A DNA stretch of 64,000 bases from positions 28,041 to 92,040 of the forward strand of contig NZ_JBQCYD010000003.1 of assembly GCF_052088025.1 (NCBI RefSeq). Reading direction: 5' to 3'. The notes under the pieces are model-generated. The model did not search any database. It saw only the letters and a program-made list of their open reading frames with translations, and was not told where the DNA came from. Positions 61,811 to 64,000 of this stretch are shown in pieces. This DNA is from Anaeromonas sp052088025 (lineage in GTDB: Bacteria; Bacillota; Clostridia; Tissierellales; SIT17). Both the position numbers and the translations under genes were made by a program. Within the stretch, counting starts at the first letter, position 1. Each line of letters starts with the position of its first letter.

Positions 61811-63364
61811 TTGAATAAAAAAAATTTTATATATGGAGCTATGATTTTAACATTTGTAAATTTCATTGTGCGTGCAATGGGTTTTGCTTATAAGATAGTT
61901 TTATCAAAAATGATTGGTGCTAAAGGAATAGGATTGTTTCAACTTATAAATCCTGTTTTAATGCTCTTTTTAACTTTAACTACTGCTGGGATTCCTATAG
62001 CTGTGACAAAACTTGTAGCTAAAGAAGAAGCTAAAAATAATTATTTGGGGAGTAGAAAAATACTTAGAGTTTCCCTTTATATCACTCTTATAATTTCACT
62101 CATCTTATCTTTAATCTTGTTTTTAACTGCACCTTATATAAGTAAAAACATATTAAAAAACAAAGAAATATTATCTTTTTTATATTTTTTAATACCAGCA
62201 ATTCCAATAGTATCAGTATCTTCAGTTACAAGAGCTTATTTTTATGGATTGAAGAAAATGGCTGTATCTGGTTCTTCTCAAATTATTGAGCAGATAGCAA
62301 GGATATTATTTGTATTAATAGTCTTGTATCTGTCCTATCCTATAAGCTCTACTTATGGAACTTTTATAGCTATATTAGGTTTAAGTGTTGGAGAACTTTT
62401 TGGACTTTTATGGTTGTTTCTAAGTTATAATATATTAAAATTAAGACAGAAAAAAATAGCAATAACTAAAAAAATTCCTACTATAAAAATAGTAAAATCC
62501 TTGTTTTTAATTTCATTACCTATAACTTTATCAAGCCTGTTTCACGTACTACTTACCATATCAAATACCATATTAATTCCACGAAGACTTATTATGGCTG
62601 GATATACTAGTGAACAAGCAATAGAAATATTTGGAAGAGTTGTGGGAATGGCTATGCCTTTTATTTTCCTACCATTCATATTTACTAGTGCATTGGTTAC
62701 AAATATAATTCCAAATATTTCAGAACAAATCAGTAGAAATAAAATATCTGAAATTGAAGAAAGCACTAGCTTATGTCTAAAGATTACATTTTTATTGGCT
62801 ATACCTATAACATTCATATATGCTTTTTATTCCATACAACTAGGAAATTTCATCTATAATGACGAGTTGGTAGGTAGATACTTATCAGCACTTTCATATA
62901 GTACTTTGTTTTTATCACTCCACCATACAGCATCAGGTATTTTACATGGATTAGGCAAGCAGGTTAAAGCAAGTATAAATCATTTGATAGGTATGTCTAT
63001 TCAATTGTCAATTACTTATTTTTTAGTAGCTAATCCTAATTTTAAAATATATGGTTTTTTTATTGCTTTTTTAACTTGCTCAGTTATAATGTGTAGTCTT
63101 GATTTTATAGTACTTAAACAAAATATAAATATTAAATTAAATATATTAAATTCTATTATAAAACCTATCTTGTCTTCTTTTATTATGATATATTTTATAA
63201 AAATTGGTTTTTATTATATAAATTATTTTAATTTATATAATCCATATACAATACTTTTAAACTATGTAATGTCAGTATTTATTTATTTGTTTTTATTAAT
63301 AATAAGTAAAAGCTTACCTTTAAATACTTTATTAAAAATAATAAATAAAAATAAACATAATTAA
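61811..63364 (+). CDS. spoVB: Stage V sporulation protein B homologue (MATE/MurJ-like flippase)
   Basis: A 517-aa membrane protein with about 12-14 segments of the MviN/MATE fold. NFIVRAMGFAYKIVLSKMIG and GLFQLINPVLMLFLTLTTAG at the N-terminus are typical of SpoVB/YtgP-type proteins, thought to move lipid-linked cell-wall precursors for the spore cortex. Start is TTG after AGAGGTGAT. The terminator downstream is shared with the antisense RNA. Confidence 0.88.
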   Translation: MNKKNFIYGAMILTFVNFIVRAMGFAYKIVLSKMIGAKGIGLFQLINPVLMLFLTLTTAGIPIAVTKLVAKEEAKNNYLGSRKILRVSLYITLIISLILSLILFLTAPYISKNILKNKEILSFLYFLIPAIPIVSVSSVTRAYFYGLKKMAVSGSSQIIEQIARILFVLIVLYLSYPISSTYGTFIAILGLSVGELFGLLWLFLSYNILKLRQKKIAITKKIPTIKIVKSLFLISLPITLSSLFHVLLTISNTILIPRRLIMAGYTSEQAIEIFGRVVGMAMPFIFLPFIFTSALVTNIIPNISEQISRNKISEIEESTSLCLKITFLLAIPITFIYAFYSIQLGNFIYNDELVGRYLSALSYSTLFLSLHHTASGILHGLGKQVKASINHLIGMSIQLSITYFLVANPNFKIYGFFIAFLTCSVIMCSLDFIVLKQNINIKLNILNSIIKPILSSFIMIYFIKIGFYYINYFNLYNPYTILLNYVMSVFIYLFLLIISKSLPLNTLLKIINKNKHN

Positions 63365-63390
63365 ACCCTTAAGCTAAGCTTAAGGGTTTA
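63362..63390. terminator. Terminator of the 6S-like RNA and of spoVB
   Basis: Thirteen base pairs, TAAACCCTTAAGC / GCTTAAGGGTTTA, with a 3-nt loop. On the minus strand it is followed by TTATGTTTATTTTTATTT, U-rich enough to end the RNA from 63566; on the plus strand there is no good T tract. Confidence 0.75.
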
Positions 63391-63566
63391 CCCAATGTGC
63401 CGTCATTCTCATTAATTCAGACCCGCAACTCTCGCAGGTGGGTGCTCTGCTAATAATTTCTGATGTCCTCTAAGAGGCATACCATACATCACCAGACTCC
63501 GAGCTCCCGTATTAAATATGTCGGTTGAATTAAAGAGTTTACACAAACACACCAGGAATGTTTCTT
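63391..63566 (-). ncRNA. ssrS: Structured RNA with a 6S-like fold (candidate ssrS)
   Basis: About 176 nt, much less A/T-rich than its surroundings and with no ORF. The minus strand folds as a rod: CCUGGUGUG (63548-63556) pairs with CACAUUGGG (63391-63399), then 63526-63537 with 63408-63419 (11 of 12). A bubble follows whose 3' side holds the hairpin ACCUGC/GCGGGU (63421-63439). GGGAGCUC (63501-63508) pairs with GAGCACCC (63440-63447), closed by a GAUGU..ACAUC hairpin. A closing stem, central bubble and terminal arm are the 6S plan; 6S RNA binds housekeeping RNA polymerase. The name is tentative. Confidence 0.6.
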
Positions 63567-63573
63567 TAAATAC

Positions 63574-63579
63574 ATTATA
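63574..63579 (-). promoter_or_regulatory. -10 element of the 6S-like RNA
   Basis: A consensus TATAAT on the minus strand places the start near 63566. No strong -35 is seen 17 nt upstream. Confidence 0.5.
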
Positions 63580-63625
63580 CTACAAAGTGAAGGAAAATGA
63601 AAGACTAAATTAAAATTTTTATTAT

Positions 63626-63919
63626 TTACTCTGCATCTTTTTTAAGCACTTCTAATAATGTATCTAACTTTTTATTTTGACTCTCATTTAACATAGGTCT
63701 TAATTTTTCTAGTTTTTTTATTTTTTTCATGAATTCTTCTTTGTTTTGACCTTCAGAGAGTTTTTTATTCAGATTTATTATTTCAAAATATAACTCATCT
63801 TCTGATTTATCGGAATAATTATTTGCTAGATCCTTTAATTTTTCTACATCTTCATCACTTGCATTTACACTAGATTTTAACTTATCTACTAATTTAGAGA
63901 GATCTTTTTTTTCACTCAA
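63626..63919 (-). CDS. Small charged protein of unknown function (97 aa)
   Basis: I do not recognise this gene. The 97-aa product is rich in Lys, Glu, Asp and Leu and looks helical throughout (LSKLVDKLKSSVNASDEDVE, then FMKKIKKLEKLRPMLNESQN). Start TTG, behind GGAGGAATTAAA, overlaps the TGA of the upstream frame in a TTGA junction, so coupling is likely. Confidence 0.6.
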   Translation of the reverse strand: MSEKKDLSKLVDKLKSSVNASDEDVEKLKDLANNYSDKSEDELYFEIINLNKKLSEGQNKEEFMKKIKKLEKLRPMLNESQNKKLDTLLEVLKKDAE

Positions 63920-63999
63920 TTTAATTCCTCCTTTATAATATCTATTTTAGCTCGTTGCAGAACTCTACAACTCGCATATTTACTACGTTTATTTACATT
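63916..63999 (-). CDS. 3' end of a gene entering from the right (partial)
   Basis: An open minus-strand frame runs from the window edge to TGA at 63916-63918, ending in VLQRAKIDIIKEELN. Only about 27 codons are visible; no family can be named. The TTGA overlap with the next start supports that it is coding. Confidence 0.4.
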   Translation of the reverse strand, partial: NVNKRSKYASCRVLQRAKIDIIKEELN

Positions 64000-64000
64000 G

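Noticed and set aside
63391..63560. A plus-strand structured RNA from spoVB into the following gap
   Set aside because: The promoter-like TATAAT and the U-rich terminator are both on the minus strand; on the plus strand no terminator follows.
1..64000. CRISPR arrays, insertion sequences, prophage or toxin-antitoxin modules
   Set aside because: No spaced direct repeats, transposase, integrase or typical small toxin pair were seen; gene order is core-like throughout.

Overview
The window is about 28% GC and looks like a chromosomal segment of an anaerobic, endospore-forming member of the Clostridia. This rests on the A/T-rich codon usage, strong GGAGG-type ribosome sites with frequent TTG starts, a T-box leader, an Rnf complex, SpoIVFA/SpoIVFB and SpoVB homologues, a selenocysteine operon and a DegS/DegU-type pair. 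A Tissierellales-like or related lineage is my inference; no rRNA is present to place it. I see no prophage, insertion sequence or CRISPR array. It reads as ordinary core chromosome with a few unusual genes.

Layout. 1-5034 (minus): comEA-like, selD, selA, selB; selD carries an in-frame TGA (Sec) codon, so SelD is itself a selenoprotein. 5196-6482 (plus): a D,D-carboxypeptidase, convergent with the next block through a shared terminator. 6507-29718 (minus): a long run of core genes: a YheO-type regulator and leuS behind a leucine T-box; rsfS, yqeK, nadD, a 61-aa ORF, yhbY and obgE; rpmA, prp, rplU, rng and a B12/radical-SAM pair of unknown function; spoIVFB and spoIVFA; mgsA, minEDC, a 1166-aa PBP2, mreDCB, radC and maf. 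29872-34940 (minus): the Rnf operon rnfCDGEAB. 35178-42797 (minus): a SPOR protein, dinB, tRNA-Leu(GAG), a peptide-binding lipoprotein, a lytic transglycosylase, coaE and polA. 42999-43085 (plus): tRNA-Leu(CAA). 43144-45608: an anion-type permease divergent from a LysR regulator. 45627-57386 (minus): an M18 aminopeptidase, degU/degS-like genes, cheW, a small DUF896 gene, a LacI regulator, a 1764-aa pseudokinase/ATPase/TPR/GAF/GGDEF protein, marR and a diacylglycerol kinase. 57509-57706 (minus): a 65-aa protein. 57844-63364 (plus): a BmrCD-like ABC pair and spoVB. 63391-63566 (minus): a structured RNA with a 6S-like fold. 63626-64000 (minus): a small acidic/lysine-rich protein and the end of another ORF.

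How the parts work together. selDAB makes selenophosphate, converts Ser-tRNA(Sec) to Sec-tRNA(Sec), and delivers it to the ribosome. The maf-radC-mreBCD-mrdA-minCDE run is a cell-shape and division cluster. Rnf couples ferredoxin:NAD+ electron transfer to ion pumping. The most unusual items are the 1764-aa signalling protein and its apparent dgkB-marR-GGDEF-lacI operon, the B12/radical-SAM pair next to RNase G and L21, the 6S-like RNA, and a cheW gene joined to a DegSU-type system instead of chemotaxis genes.
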